From positions 1 through 64,000 of the forward strand of contig CAYFJX010000008.1 of assembly GCA_964343705.1 (NCBI GenBank): a DNA stretch of 64,000 nt. The letters run 5' to 3'. The notes below the pieces were generated by a model. That model was given only the letters and a program-made list of their open reading frames with translations. It did not search any database and was not told where the DNA came from. This stretch comes from JAUSFM01 sp964343705. GTDB taxonomy: Archaea; Nanobdellota; Nanobdellia; Woesearchaeales; UBA12501. This document shows, piece by piece, positions 1 to 8,321 of this stretch. The position numbers were made by a program, and so were the translations under genes. Each line of letters starts with the position of its first letter. Position 1 is the first letter of the stretch.

Positions 1-58
1 AGAATTAATAAAAGTGTAGTAGTTTCGATGTGTGTAGCAGTTTCGGGACAATAGACCA

Positions 59-568
59 CTAAGGAGCCATAAAGACTTTCACCTGATTGTCATATCCCAC
101 AGCATCATCTGCGTGTTCAGCAAGGACACCCAATGCTGTTTTACGTGCTGAGCCAGTGAATCGATTTGCCACACGTGTAGCCTGCTGGTATGCTTCAACC
201 TCCCATTGTATAGTCGCAAGAGCTGTATACACATCAAACAGATTACCTGACATTGGCGAGTCTTTTCGGCCTGCTTTGACAGCATCAACAAAATAGTTCC
301 CCCTACGTACCTCTTTAAATGCAAGAACACTGTTTGCAAACCTTCTGCCTTTACCAAAACGAGAAAAACCTGAATCCTTAGCTGGCAAGAAAAAACCAGT
401 AATCGCCTGTTCAGCAAGCGGGCTATCAGCAAGTCTTTCTGTTATGGCATCAAGACAATATTCCTTAATAACAAAATCCAAATTGTCAGCAGCCTTATGC
501 AACTCTGATGCATCATCTTCTACTAGTGGCGCAAGTGGTGCTCTTAGTCGATCTCGAAGATCTTGCAT
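59..568 (-). CDS. Hypothetical protein, about 169 aa
   Basis: I do not recognise this protein. It is soluble-looking and mostly helical, with an acidic N-terminus and no signal peptide or membrane segment. The ATG at 568 (reading MQDLRDRL) is preferred. A TTG at 601 would add 11 residues, but the G-rich run just inside that extension could be a Shine-Dalgarno site, so the start is uncertain. It lies downstream of the pyrophosphatase gene on the same strand, 42 bp after that gene's stop, so the two may be co-transcribed. Function unknown. Confidence 0.55.
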   Translation of the reverse strand: MQDLRDRLRAPLAPLVEDDASELHKAADNLDFVIKEYCLDAITERLADSPLAEQAITGFFLPAKDSGFSRFGKGRRFANSVLAFKEVRRGNYFVDAVKAGRKDSPMSGNLFDVYTALATIQWEVEAYQQATRVANRFTGSARKTALGVLAEHADDAVGYDNQVKVFMAP

Positions 569-643
569 CTCAAACGATATTATGGTAGTTCCCCCCCTCA
601 AGTTAAGTAAAAAAATGTGAAAATAAAAAGAGTAAAAAAAAGT

Positions 644-2635
644 TTATCCAATAACTGCTACAAACAGTGGTACAAGTACCAGGCTTACAATAGTCATTAG
701 CTTTAACAAAATGTTCAAGCTTGGACCTGCAGTGTCTTTTGCTGGGTCACCTACGGTGTCTCCAACAACTGATGCTTTGTGAGCATCGCTTCCTTTACCA
801 CCATGCTTGCCTGTTTCAATGTACTTTTTTGCATTGTCCCATGCACCACCTGCGTTTGAAAGCATGATAGCAAGAACAACACCTGATGCAATTGCACCAC
901 CAAGCATTCCGCCCAGTGCTTCAAGGCCAAGTAAGAGACCAATTGCCACTGGTGCAAGGATTGCAAGCATTGCTGGAGCAACCATACTTCTAAGTGCTCC
1001 TTGTGTTGCAATATCCACACACTTTGCATGATCTGCTTTTGCTTTTCCTTTCATAAGGCCTTTGATGCTCTTAAATTGTCGTCGTACTTCTCCAATCATG
1101 GTGAATGCTGCTTTTCCTACTGCTTCTGTTGCCATTGAACAGAATAAAAATGGAAGCATTCCACCGATAAGAAGACCGATGATAACACTTGGGTCAAGGA
1201 GGCTGATTGAAAGTGCTGCTGCTCCTTTTTCAGCAAGTAGTTTGTTTGCTGAAGTGGTGTATGCACTGAAAAGTGCTAGTGCTGTAAGAGCTGCACTACC
1301 GATTGCAAATCCTTTCCCCATTGCAGCTGTGGTGTTACCCACACTGTCAAGAGCGTCAGTTCGCTTTCGGATGTTTGCACCAAGGCCTGCCATTTCTGCG
1401 ATGCCACCTGCATTATCTGCAACTGGACCATACGCGTCAACAGCAAGACTAATTCCCAGTGTTGAAAGCATTCCTACAGCAGCAATTGCAATTCCAAAGA
1501 GTCCTGCAAATGAGTAAGACAGGTAAATTGCCAATGCAATAACCAGTACTGGTAGTGCTGTTGACTGCATACCTGTTGCAAATCCTTGGATAATGTTTGT
1601 TGCTGATCCTGTTTTGGATGCTTCTGCAATTTTTTTAACATGTCTGAAATCATAGGATGTGTACCATTCAGTAAGCATACCAATTGCTACACCTGCTAGA
1701 AGACCTGCAACGGTTGCGTAAAACACGCCGATTTCTCCGACAAATCTTCCAATAAGATAGTATGATGCTATGATTTGTAATATACTTGCTACAATCAGCC
1801 CATTACGAAGTGCTGCGTGTAACTTGTCTTTGTTTTTTGTTCGTACAAAAAAGCTACCAATAATAGATGCAAGAATACCTGCTCCAGCAAGAGCTAGAGG
1901 AAGAAGTACTGCTTTTGCACCAAATTGAACTGCAGCAATTGCCATTGCAGCAATAATACTGCCTACATAACTTTCAAAAAGGTCTGCTCCCATTCCAGCT
2001 ACATCCCCAACATTGTCTCCAACATTGTCTGCGATAACAGCTGGGTTTCGAGGGTCATCTTCTGGAATGCCTGCTTCAACCTTTCCAACAAGGTCAGCTC
2101 CAACATCTGCTGCTTTGGTAAATACACCGCCACCTACACGTGCAAAAAGTGCAATAGCTGATGCTCCAAAGCCAAATCCAAAGATGTATTCTGGATTTCC
2201 AAAGAAGTGATAGAGACTTGTAACGCCAATTAAGCCAAGACTTACAACTGTCAGTCCCATAACAGCGCCGCTTGAGAATGCAACATGAAGTGCTTTGTCC
2301 ACCCCAGTTGTTGCTGCTTGTGCTGTCCGTGAGTTTGCCTGTGTTGCAATTTTCATACCAACAAAACCTGCAATTCCACTACAGATTGCTCCTACAAGGA
2401 ATGCAACTCCTGTTTGCCAATTGATGAAGAATGCCAATAAGACAAACACCACCAGTGCAAAAACAGAAATGGTTTTGTATTCTCTTTTCATGAATGCCAT
2501 AGCACCTTCATGTATAGCATCAGAAATCTCAATCATTTTATCATTGCCACGGTCTTTGCGCATAATCAGGTAAGCAAATATGCCTGCAAAACCAAGGCCG
2601 ATTAATCCAACAATAATAAATGCCAATAGTTCCAT
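644..2635 (-). CDS. hppA: Membrane-bound ion-pumping pyrophosphatase
   Basis: This 663-aa polytopic protein couples hydrolysis of pyrophosphate to H+ or Na+ export across the cytoplasmic membrane. The signature segment DVGADLVGKVEAGIPEDDPR with the following DNVGDNVGDVAGMGADLFES stretch supplies the Asp-rich Mg-PPi site, and a second Asp-rich site lies near the C-terminus (SVVGDTVGDPAKDTAGPSLN). The GNTTAAMGKG segment carries Ala where K+-independent enzymes have Lys, which from knowledge of the family points to the K+-stimulated subfamily. Whether it pumps H+ or Na+ cannot be settled by eye. The length is typical. A strong GGAGGGGG site sits 5 nt before the ATG and a TATA-like box lies at 2709-2720. 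It would complement the ATPase encoded 3 kb away. Confidence 0.97.
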   Translation of the reverse strand: MELLAFIIVGLIGLGFAGIFAYLIMRKDRGNDKMIEISDAIHEGAMAFMKREYKTISVFALVVFVLLAFFINWQTGVAFLVGAICSGIAGFVGMKIATQANSRTAQAATTGVDKALHVAFSSGAVMGLTVVSLGLIGVTSLYHFFGNPEYIFGFGFGASAIALFARVGGGVFTKAADVGADLVGKVEAGIPEDDPRNPAVIADNVGDNVGDVAGMGADLFESYVGSIIAAMAIAAVQFGAKAVLLPLALAGAGILASIIGSFFVRTKNKDKLHAALRNGLIVASILQIIASYYLIGRFVGEIGVFYATVAGLLAGVAIGMLTEWYTSYDFRHVKKIAEASKTGSATNIIQGFATGMQSTALPVLVIALAIYLSYSFAGLFGIAIAAVGMLSTLGISLAVDAYGPVADNAGGIAEMAGLGANIRKRTDALDSVGNTTAAMGKGFAIGSAALTALALFSAYTTSANKLLAEKGAAALSISLLDPSVIIGLLIGGMLPFLFCSMATEAVGKAAFTMIGEVRRQFKSIKGLMKGKAKADHAKCVDIATQGALRSMVAPAMLAILAPVAIGLLLGLEALGGMLGGAIASGVVLAIMLSNAGGAWDNAKKYIETGKHGGKGSDAHKASVVGDTVGDPAKDTAGPSLNILLKLMTIVSLVLVPLFVAVIG

Positions 2636-2708
2636 ATGTCCCCCTCCACTATAGTGTTATTGTAATAGGTATTGAATGTAAACCTTTTGTGACTATCGGG
2701 ACAGCAAT

Positions 2709-2720
2709 GGTTTATAAACT
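2709..2720 (-). promoter_or_regulatory. TATA-like box upstream of hppA
   Basis: AGTTTATAAACC on the minus strand lies about 75 nt before the hppA ATG. It matches the archaeal TATA consensus and would imply a 5' leader of roughly 45-50 nt. The call rests on sequence only; no BRE is obvious. Confidence 0.4.
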
Positions 2721-2799
2721 TTATGGGAGTCTATTATAAGGGTTGAGGGGGTTTAAAAACCACTAGAAAAGTGACAAAAGTAATAAAAAAGTAATAAAA

Positions 2800-3270
2800 T
2801 TATGGCTGACTAAGCCAGGATAGCTCAGTAGAATCGCTTTTTGCTGAAAACTGAAATGCAATCTTATTCTCTACTACTGGAAAACAGCGAGTCATGCCTT
2901 CATAAGCAAAACCAATTTTAATAGGGCCTGTCTTAAAAGATTCTAATAAGCCGGGAGTAGCTGATGAAAATAAGTACACATTATTGTCTGATTTTTCTAA
3001 GTGCTTGAGTAGCTTGTCTGGCGCGTCAATCTTAGGATTGGCATGATTAACCAAGCATAGCTCGTCAAAGCCAGCAGGTACATGGATGGTAACTTCACCA
3101 ACATTCCCTTCAATAGAAAAGTGGTCTACAGCAGCAGCAAACTCGTTCTTGAAATTGTCAATAGTCAACTCGCCCATAGCATCATTAGTGGAAGGATCAA
3201 CCGGAGCACCTGTAGACGTGCATCCACTAGTCAAAACCAACAATACAACAAGAAAAATAACATGTTTCAT
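2800..3270 (-). CDS. Small predicted lipoprotein, paralogue of the upstream gene
   Basis: A 156-aa protein with a short hydrophobic N-terminus ending in a lipobox-like LTSGC, so it is probably lipid-anchored and extracytoplasmic. The body resembles the adjacent protein at 3277-3789. Both contain FKN-(D/E)F near residue 40-50, an (D/E)(E/K)LCL(V/I)(N/D)H-x-NP motif, NNVYL(F/L)S, ESFK-x-(G/D)PI, and a final Cys-containing strand. The two genes are 6 bp apart on the same strand, so they form a tandem duplication in one transcript. One copy has a lipobox and the other a transmembrane anchor. Function unknown. Confidence 0.75.
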   Translation of the reverse strand: MKHVIFLVVLLVLTSGCTSTGAPVDPSTNDAMGELTIDNFKNEFAAAVDHFSIEGNVGEVTIHVPAGFDELCLVNHANPKIDAPDKLLKHLEKSDNNVYLFSSATPGLLESFKTGPIKIGFAYEGMTRCFPVVENKIAFQFSAKSDSTELSWLSQP

Positions 3271-3276
3271 AAAAAA

Positions 3277-3789
3277 TCATTCTGTTTCTTGAACAACTGT
3301 AATCTTGGTAAATCTGGTTTTACCTTCAAGCTGTAGTTTTATGTAGCCAAGGTTAATACTGTGACATTCACTTGCACCCTGTGCCATACCAATAGGGTCT
3401 GCTTTGAATGATTCAACAACATCATCACCGCCACTGAGCAGGTAGACATTATTAACTTTAGTTGGATCACGTGCACTAGCCTGTGCACCAACTGATGTTG
3501 CTACAATGGGAGGCAGGGTCCCACTATTAGGATTTTTGTGATCTATTAAACACAATTTTTCAAACTTGCTTGGCGTGTCAATGGTTTGCACCCGACCACG
3601 GCCGTACGCTGACATCTCGTCGATAATGTTACGGAAATCATTTTTGAACTGTTCAATGTCAGCTGTTTCAGATGTTTTCATAATAGATTGAATGCCTTTG
3701 AAAGCAAACATTACAATCATACCCATTATTACTACTCCAAGAACATAGACAAAGATTTGAGATGCTTGTGCTTTAGTTGATTTCTCCAT
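3277..3789 (-). CDS. Small protein with N-terminal membrane anchor
   Basis: A 170-aa protein with one transmembrane segment at about residues 10-30 followed by an extracytoplasmic domain containing two Cys (in KLCLIDH and SECHS) that could pair. It is the paralogue of the lipoprotein immediately downstream, as shown by shared (E/D)LCL-x-(D/N)H, NNVYL and ESFKADPI motifs. The ATG start follows a short AT-rich leader. The N-terminal topology resembles archaeal pilin-like or FlaG-like accessory proteins, but no clear pilin signal is seen and I do not assign a function. Confidence 0.7.
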   Translation of the reverse strand: MEKSTKAQASQIFVYVLGVVIMGMIVMFAFKGIQSIMKTSETADIEQFKNDFRNIIDEMSAYGRGRVQTIDTPSKFEKLCLIDHKNPNSGTLPPIVATSVGAQASARDPTKVNNVYLLSGGDDVVESFKADPIGMAQGASECHSINLGYIKLQLEGKTRFTKITVVQETE

Positions 3790-3859
3790 ATACTGCCTCT
3801 TTTACCTATCAATAATATACCAATAGTTTACCAAAGGACAATGAGCTATAAAAAGGTTG

Positions 3860-4015
3860 TTACTTTTTCTTCTTACCCTGCTTTTTCCCAAACTTTATCT
3901 CATCAGCTTTCTTAGTCATCCAGGCATACTGCATTGCCATACTAAAGCGGCCGACTAATACACCAATGGCAAAAATGAAGAGCCATATAATATAGGTAAG
4001 ATTTGTTAAGTCCAT
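3860..4015 (-). CDS. 51-aa single-pass membrane protein
   Basis: A short reading frame beginning MDLTNLTYIIWLFIFAIGVL and ending in a strongly basic tail (KFGKKQGKKKK). One membrane helix covers roughly residues 7-24 and the Lys-rich end is probably cytoplasmic. An AT-rich TATA-like box (GCTTTAAATACC on the minus strand) lies about 25 nt upstream of the ATG, fitting a leaderless or near-leaderless transcript. It has no recognisable family. The TM followed by a basic tail and the promoter position make it a credible gene despite its size. Confidence 0.6.
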   Translation of the reverse strand: MDLTNLTYIIWLFIFAIGVLVGRFSMAMQYAWMTKKADEIKFGKKQGKKKK

Positions 4016-4096
4016 GTTATGGAAATGAGTAATAATGGTATTTAAAGCTAATGATTAAGGAGCTAAAAATTAATAATCATCACCTAATGTTTTTTA

Positions 4097-4163
4097 ACTG
4101 CATAGCACTAACCGGCCATTAGCCGGATTAAATCGCCCTTTAGGGTGATTAAAACTATGCAGT
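4097..4163. other. Three-way-junction inverted repeat in a divergent promoter region
   Basis: A closing stem ACTGCATAG/CTATGCAGT (4097-4105 with 4155-4163) encloses two hairpins: CCGGC-CATTA-GCCGG (4112-4126) and ATCGCCC-TTTA-GGGTGAT (4132-4149, one G-T pair). The fold is possible on either strand as RNA, or as a DNA cruciform. It lies between the divergent genes at 3860-4015 and 4256-4789. Its architecture matches the elements at 15905 and 42601, but its loops differ from theirs. Confidence 0.6.
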
Positions 4164-4221
4164 AAAAAGGTTATGATCCTTATGACTAAGCACAAATTAC
4201 TACAAAAAAATAAAACCGATA

Positions 4222-4261
4222 ACTTTATATATCAATTGATAATAAATAATATCAAATGATA
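4222..4261 (+). promoter_or_regulatory. TATA box and two palindromic operators of the MNT/HEPN operon
   Basis: A TATA box (CTTTATATATC, about 4222-4232) is followed by the perfect 12-bp palindrome TATCAATTGATA (4230-4241) and a near-palindrome TATCAAATGATA (4250-4261) that includes the start codon. The spacing of two helical turns suggests cooperative binding by a dimeric regulator, probably the winged-helix N-terminus of the gene itself. That role is inference. Confidence 0.55.
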
Positions 4262-4789
4262 AAAATAAATATCAAAGAGAGGGTAAAGAGGTATTTTTTC
4301 CAGAACACAACAGAGAAACTACGTGTTCGGCAAATAGAACGAGTAGTTAAAGTTCCCTTACCATCAGCCATACGATACGCAAAAGAGCTTGTAAACGAGC
4401 ACATACTCAAATCAGAAAAGATTGCTGGAATCACCTTATATTCAGCCAATAGGACATCACCACAATTTATTCTAGGGAAAAAACTGTATAACTTAGTAGC
4501 GCTCGAAGACAGTGGCATTATTGATAGGATAAAAGAAGAGTATCACAATTCACCCATAATTCTTTTTGGTTCATTTGCACGTGGTGAAGACATTGAAGAG
4601 AGTGACATAGACCTATTTGTTGAATCACCGTCCAAAAAAAAAATCAATCTTACACAACATGAAAAGAAGCTCAAAAGAAAAATACAACTTTTTGTTTACA
4701 AAAATTTAGAGGACATACCAAACAAAGACTTGCGAAATAACATCATAAATGGTATGACGCTAAATGGATTTGTAGAAGTTTACAAATGA
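4256..4789 (+). CDS. MNT-type nucleotidyltransferase with N-terminal winged helix
   Basis: A 177-aa protein. Residues about 10-75 look like a winged helix (ATTEKLRVRQIERV, then a basic recognition region). Residues about 95-125 carry the minimal nucleotidyltransferase signature LFGSFARGEDIEESDIDLF, with the GS and the Asp pair expected to bind Mg-NTP. In known MNT/HEPN modules the MNT protein AMPylates or otherwise neutralises the HEPN partner. The next gene overlaps by 4 nt and fits that partner. The fused DNA-binding domain and the palindromes overlapping its start suggest autoregulation. Confidence 0.85.
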   Translation: MIKINIKERVKRYFFQNTTEKLRVRQIERVVKVPLPSAIRYAKELVNEHILKSEKIAGITLYSANRTSPQFILGKKLYNLVALEDSGIIDRIKEEYHNSPIILFGSFARGEDIEESDIDLFVESPSKKKINLTQHEKKLKRKIQLFVYKNLEDIPNKDLRNNIINGMTLNGFVEVYK

Positions 4790-5229
4790 AAGAGTTGAAA
4801 GAAAGTACATGGAGCGAATGTGCAATTAACAATAAAGCCCTCACTATTTCAAGTGACAAGGCTAAAGCACAATCATTGCTAGACACAATAGAAGGAAGAG
4901 TAAAATACCTTGAGAATCAGAAAATAGAAGAATCGAGTGCAAATTATATATTTGAAGGCTATTACACGTGCATACTTGAGCTCTTGCACATGGTTGTTTT
5001 ACTCGCGGGATTTAAGGTGATTAATCATACCTGCTTAGGCTATTATGTACGAGATGTACTGCATAAACAGAGCTTGTTTATTGTGTTTGATGATTGCAGG
5101 ATCAAACGCAACGCTTTAATCTACCAAGGGAGAAAAATGGATTTTGAAACTGCACAGATGGCAGTAGAAAAAAGTAAACAACTTGTACAATCTTTAAAAA
5201 AGATAGTAAGTGATGTACAAAAACAATAA
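4786..5229 (+). CDS. HEPN-like partner of the MNT gene
   Basis: A 147-aa helical protein overlapping the MNT gene by 4 nt (ATGA), so translationally coupled. The C-terminal RIKRNALIYQGRKM resembles the HEPN R-x(4-6)-H active-site region. Where typical RNase HEPN proteins have RNxxxH, this one reads RNALIY, placing Tyr at the His position. That may mean reduced or absent RNase activity, or that Tyr is a modification target. Assignment to HEPN rests on the operon context and this motif. Confidence 0.7.
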   Translation: MKELKESTWSECAINNKALTISSDKAKAQSLLDTIEGRVKYLENQKIEESSANYIFEGYYTCILELLHMVVLLAGFKVINHTCLGYYVRDVLHKQSLFIVFDDCRIKRNALIYQGRKMDFETAQMAVEKSKQLVQSLKKIVSDVQKQ

Positions 5230-5255
5230 ATAATATCATCAGCTATGTGCACTAA

Positions 5256-5537
5256 ATGACCCTCTTCAAAAAACACCTTATCACTCCATTCGAACTTATC
5301 ACATGGCTCTTGTTCTTCACACTCCTAGCAACAGCATATCTCCTGACCATGCCTCTCCTGGAAAACACTCTTCTCGTGATCGGCCTTGCCATTGGCATTT
5401 TCAGCATATTCAAGGTGTTCAGCCTCAGCAAACACTACCAACACCATAAAAAAGAGGTCATGACATGGCTTTACCGGTTTTGTGCTTTCAAAGTCCTCCC
5501 CCTTTTCATTGCAATGATCCCCCCTCACCCTTTTTAA
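5256..5537 (+). CDS. Small polytopic membrane protein
   Basis: A 93-aa protein with hydrophobic segments at about residues 10-32, 35-55 and 70-88, giving two or three membrane helices joined by a His/Lys-rich loop (SKHYQHHKKEV). It begins 26 bp after the HEPN-like gene and ends about 90 bp before the ATPase operon. I do not recognise the family. Confidence 0.5.
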   Translation: MTLFKKHLITPFELITWLLFFTLLATAYLLTMPLLENTLLVIGLAIGIFSIFKVFSLSKHYQHHKKEVMTWLYRFCAFKVLPLFIAMIPPHPF

Positions 5538-5566
5538 GCCTTAAATAGGCTCTGAATAACACAAAA

Positions 5567-5577
5567 CTTTATAAACC
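5567..5577 (+). promoter_or_regulatory. TATA box of the ATPase operon
   Basis: CTTTATAAACC lies 54 nt before the first ATPase gene. A purine-rich GGGTGGT site directly precedes the ATG at 5631. This is the only clear promoter before the ten-gene run, so it probably drives the whole operon. Confidence 0.55.
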
Positions 5578-5630
5578 ACCTAAGAAGAGTACGGGGTGTA
5601 GGGAGACAAAAAACGCATAAGGGTGGTACA

Positions 5631-5945
5631 ATGATAACCGCTGTTAAGAAAGTACTTGAAACAGAAAAAAAAGCAGAACAAATCATAGAAAAAGCTGAGA
5701 AAGACAAGGAAAAGATTATCGAGCATGCACGGCATGCCGCACTCCAACTTATTTCTGAAGAACAAAAAAAGGTAGATGAATCTCAGGAAGCATTTCTTCA
5801 AGAACGGCAAACTGAGATTGACCAAAAGAAAGAGAAAATTCTAGAACAAGGACAAACTGCAATTGGCGAGATAAAACGTTCTGCTGACAACAACCTACAC
5901 AAGGCAGAAGCGTTTATTGTGAAAAAATTAGAAGAAAGTTTGTAA
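5631..5945 (+). CDS. atpH: A/V-type ATPase subunit H (peripheral stalk)
   Basis: A 104-aa, highly charged, almost entirely coiled-coil protein (heptads of Glu, Lys, Ala and Gln) with no membrane segment. In archaeal ATPases subunit H pairs with subunit E to form the peripheral stalk linking the A3B3 head to subunit I. It is the first gene of the operon and is separated from atpI by one base. Identification rests on length, composition and position; sequence conservation in this family is weak. Confidence 0.8.
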   Translation: MITAVKKVLETEKKAEQIIEKAEKDKEKIIEHARHAALQLISEEQKKVDESQEAFLQERQTEIDQKKEKILEQGQTAIGEIKRSADNNLHKAEAFIVKKLEESL

Positions 5946-5946
5946 A

Positions 5947-7941
5947 ATGATAAAAGCAGAAGCAATGTCCAAGGTTTCAATAGTATGCCCAAAAACATAC
6001 CTTGAAAAAGTAATCAGCGCATTATACGAGCTGGGAGCATGCCATATTGAAGAACACTCAAAAACAGAAGAGATGGATATTGGCAAACCACTGCAAAAAG
6101 CAGAAAAACTTGCAGAAATTCTTGTAAAAATCCGTGCCCTTATTTCTCAGTTGAAAATTGAAAAGAAACACGTTTCTATAAAACGAAAAAGTTTGCTAGA
6201 AAAAGATTATTATGAAATTGGTAAACAAGCTCGTGGAATATATAATGATGTTGTTGAGCACACTGAGACCATAAAAAGCGCAAATGAAAAAATTACTGAA
6301 ATTGAGGAAAAAGTGCATGTACTACAAACACTTCGCTCACTACACATTTCTCAACAATTATTGCAAGAATCCAACTATCTTGCGCACCTTATCGGATCAG
6401 TTGACTTACCTTGCGACTTGCCAAAGTTAAGAAATGAATTAAACAAAGTCACAGAAGAGTATGAAATCATAATGCACAAAAATGAAGCAGGACAGAAAAT
6501 GCTTATTGCCTTGTATATGCACAAGGAAAACAGAGCAGGCCTTAACGAGGTCCTTGCAAGCCAGGGTTTTACCGAAGTAAATATCACTCCTGCTTTGGAA
6601 AGCAAGAAAAAAATTGACCATCAAGTTCATGATCTTCACACTGAACTAACCACACATTCACAAGCACGAAATAAGGCACAGCTTAAACTTAACAAGCTAA
6701 AAAGAGAAAGTGCACACTTTCTTGTTGAAAATGAGCAACTCCTAACTGAAGAGACAAAAAAAGCAGAGATCCCTCTTAAGTTTGGAGAAACAAAAAAAGC
6801 ATTTACAGTAAAAGGATGGGTTCCAACTGCACGAATGGACAAAGTAAAAAAAGAATTACAAGAAATCACAAAAGGCAACATCCATATTATTGAAGAAGAA
6901 CCAGGGAAGAAGGATAGTGTGCCAGTTAAGCTTAAACATAACTTTTTGGTAAAACCTTATGAGTTTTTCCTTAAACTATATGAACTGCCAAATTACAAAG
7001 AATTTGACCCATCTATTTTGATGTTTATTACATTCCCACTCTTTTTTGGATTTATGCTGGGAGATGTAGGATATGGAGTTATAACACTCATACTATTTAG
7101 CTTATTAAAATTAAAGCTACCTCATGCAAAAGCACTCTTAAACATCATGATCTTTGCTTCAATTGTGACGATCATATTCGGGGTTGGCTTTGGCGAATAC
7201 TTTGGTTTTGAACATGTAAGTTATGAAACAGGTAAAGAACTTTGTCAAAACACAGGTGTATGTCTACCAGTACACGAGTTAGAATCACATGGTGTAACAA
7301 AAAAAGTTGCAGACTTCCCACGATTATTTAACAGAGTGCACTCACACATGAATATTGGAGGGTTTGAAGTATTATCTGTGTTAGTTATTGGTGCAATAGT
7401 AGGATTCATACATCTTAACTTTGCGCTTCTAGTTGGATTCTTTAATATCCTTGCAACACATGGATTTATGCATGCATTCCTTGAAAAAATTAGTTGGATG
7501 GTTATGGAAGCAGGAGTTATTATTGTTGCAATGGCCTATGCAGGTGCAACACCCTTGACACCCCTAACTGGTTTTACATTGATGGGGATGGGTATTGTAA
7601 TGATTTACATGGGTGAAGGAGCAAAAGGACTTGTTGAGATACCTGCAATTTTTAGTAATATGCTATCTTACATGCGTCTTGGCGCAGTAGGTCTTGCCTC
7701 AGTTGGTTTAGCTGTGGTCGTTAATGAAAACTTAGCAATGCCTTTTATTGAAAAAGGAGGAGTTCACATCTTTTTAGCAATCATCATACTCACTATTGGA
7801 CATGTAATTAATATTGGCCTTGGAGTGCTTGGACCATTCCTGCACTCATTGAGGCTACATTACGTGGAGTTCTTCTCTAAGTTCTATCATGGCGGTGGAA
7901 AAGCATATCAACCGTTTGGAGAACAAAAAGAAGACCAATAA
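5947..7941 (+). CDS. atpI: A/V-type ATPase subunit I (membrane stator)
   Basis: A 664-aa protein. The N-terminal half (about residues 1-330) is cytoplasmic with long coiled coils, and the C-terminal half has about seven or eight membrane helices starting near residue 355 (SILMFITFPLFFGFMLGDVG). The FGFMLGDVGYG motif and the later EGAKGLVEIPAIFSNMLSYM stretch are family hallmarks. The LSYMRLGAVGLA segment holds the Arg of the ion half-channel. It forms the stator that delivers H+ or Na+ to the K ring. The length is normal. Confidence 0.95.
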   Translation: MIKAEAMSKVSIVCPKTYLEKVISALYELGACHIEEHSKTEEMDIGKPLQKAEKLAEILVKIRALISQLKIEKKHVSIKRKSLLEKDYYEIGKQARGIYNDVVEHTETIKSANEKITEIEEKVHVLQTLRSLHISQQLLQESNYLAHLIGSVDLPCDLPKLRNELNKVTEEYEIIMHKNEAGQKMLIALYMHKENRAGLNEVLASQGFTEVNITPALESKKKIDHQVHDLHTELTTHSQARNKAQLKLNKLKRESAHFLVENEQLLTEETKKAEIPLKFGETKKAFTVKGWVPTARMDKVKKELQEITKGNIHIIEEEPGKKDSVPVKLKHNFLVKPYEFFLKLYELPNYKEFDPSILMFITFPLFFGFMLGDVGYGVITLILFSLLKLKLPHAKALLNIMIFASIVTIIFGVGFGEYFGFEHVSYETGKELCQNTGVCLPVHELESHGVTKKVADFPRLFNRVHSHMNIGGFEVLSVLVIGAIVGFIHLNFALLVGFFNILATHGFMHAFLEKISWMVMEAGVIIVAMAYAGATPLTPLTGFTLMGMGIVMIYMGEGAKGLVEIPAIFSNMLSYMRLGAVGLASVGLAVVVNENLAMPFIEKGGVHIFLAIIILTIGHVINIGLGVLGPFLHSLRLHYVEFFSKFYHGGGKAYQPFGEQKEDQ

Positions 7942-8008
7942 ACAAAGAAATAGATCAAAAAAACAAAGTAAGAAACAACAATCAAAAACAACAACGGAGG
8001 AAAACAAA

Positions 8009-8236
8009 ATGGCAACCGGAAGTGAAACTGGACTTATTGCATTGGCAGCAAGCCTTGCGCTTGGAGTTAGTGCTCTTGCAACAGCATGGGCAGAAAAGAC
8101 AATTGGCGCAGCTGCTATTGGTGCAATGGCTGAAAAAGAACAATTATTTGGTAAGGGACTTATCTTAACTGTTATCCCTGAAACAATTGTTATCTTCGGT
8201 CTTGTAGTAGCTATTCTAATAATTGGAATGGCTTAA
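8009..8236 (+). CDS. atpK: A/V-type ATPase subunit K (rotor ring proteolipid)
   Basis: A 75-aa hairpin of two membrane helices. The second helix contains PETIVIFGL, whose Glu is the expected ion-carrying carboxylate. The start is the ATG at 8009, preceded by GGAGG at 7996-8000. Upstream in-frame sequence overlaps the end of atpI and is Lys/Gln-rich junk. This is the short single-hairpin form rather than a duplicated one. Multiple copies form the rotating ring. Confidence 0.93.
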   Translation: MATGSETGLIALAASLALGVSALATAWAEKTIGAAAIGAMAEKEQLFGKGLILTVIPETIVIFGLVVAILIIGMA

Positions 8237-8239
8237 GTA

Positions 8240-8287
8240 GTTGTGGGCTTCTGGGAGTAGCAGCTTGTCTGCTGCACACCCAACAAC
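8240..8287 (+). terminator. Stem-loop between atpK and atpE
   Basis: An inner hairpin GCAGC-TTGTCT-GCTGC (8260-8275) sits inside an outer interrupted stem, GTTG with CAAC and GGG with CCC (8240-8247 and 8279-8287). There is no U-tract, so it is more likely an mRNA processing or stability element, or a partial attenuator, than a full terminator. The location right after the high-copy ring subunit fits a role in raising atpK mRNA relative to downstream genes; that is inference. Confidence 0.45.
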
Positions 8288-8321
8288 CTACACTACACAT
8301 AAATCCCAAAGGTGAAATAAT

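Noticed and set aside
1..58. Short imperfect direct repeat (GTAG-x-AGTTTCG) at the left edge
   Set aside because: Only two units of about 10 bases; no further structure or copies seen.
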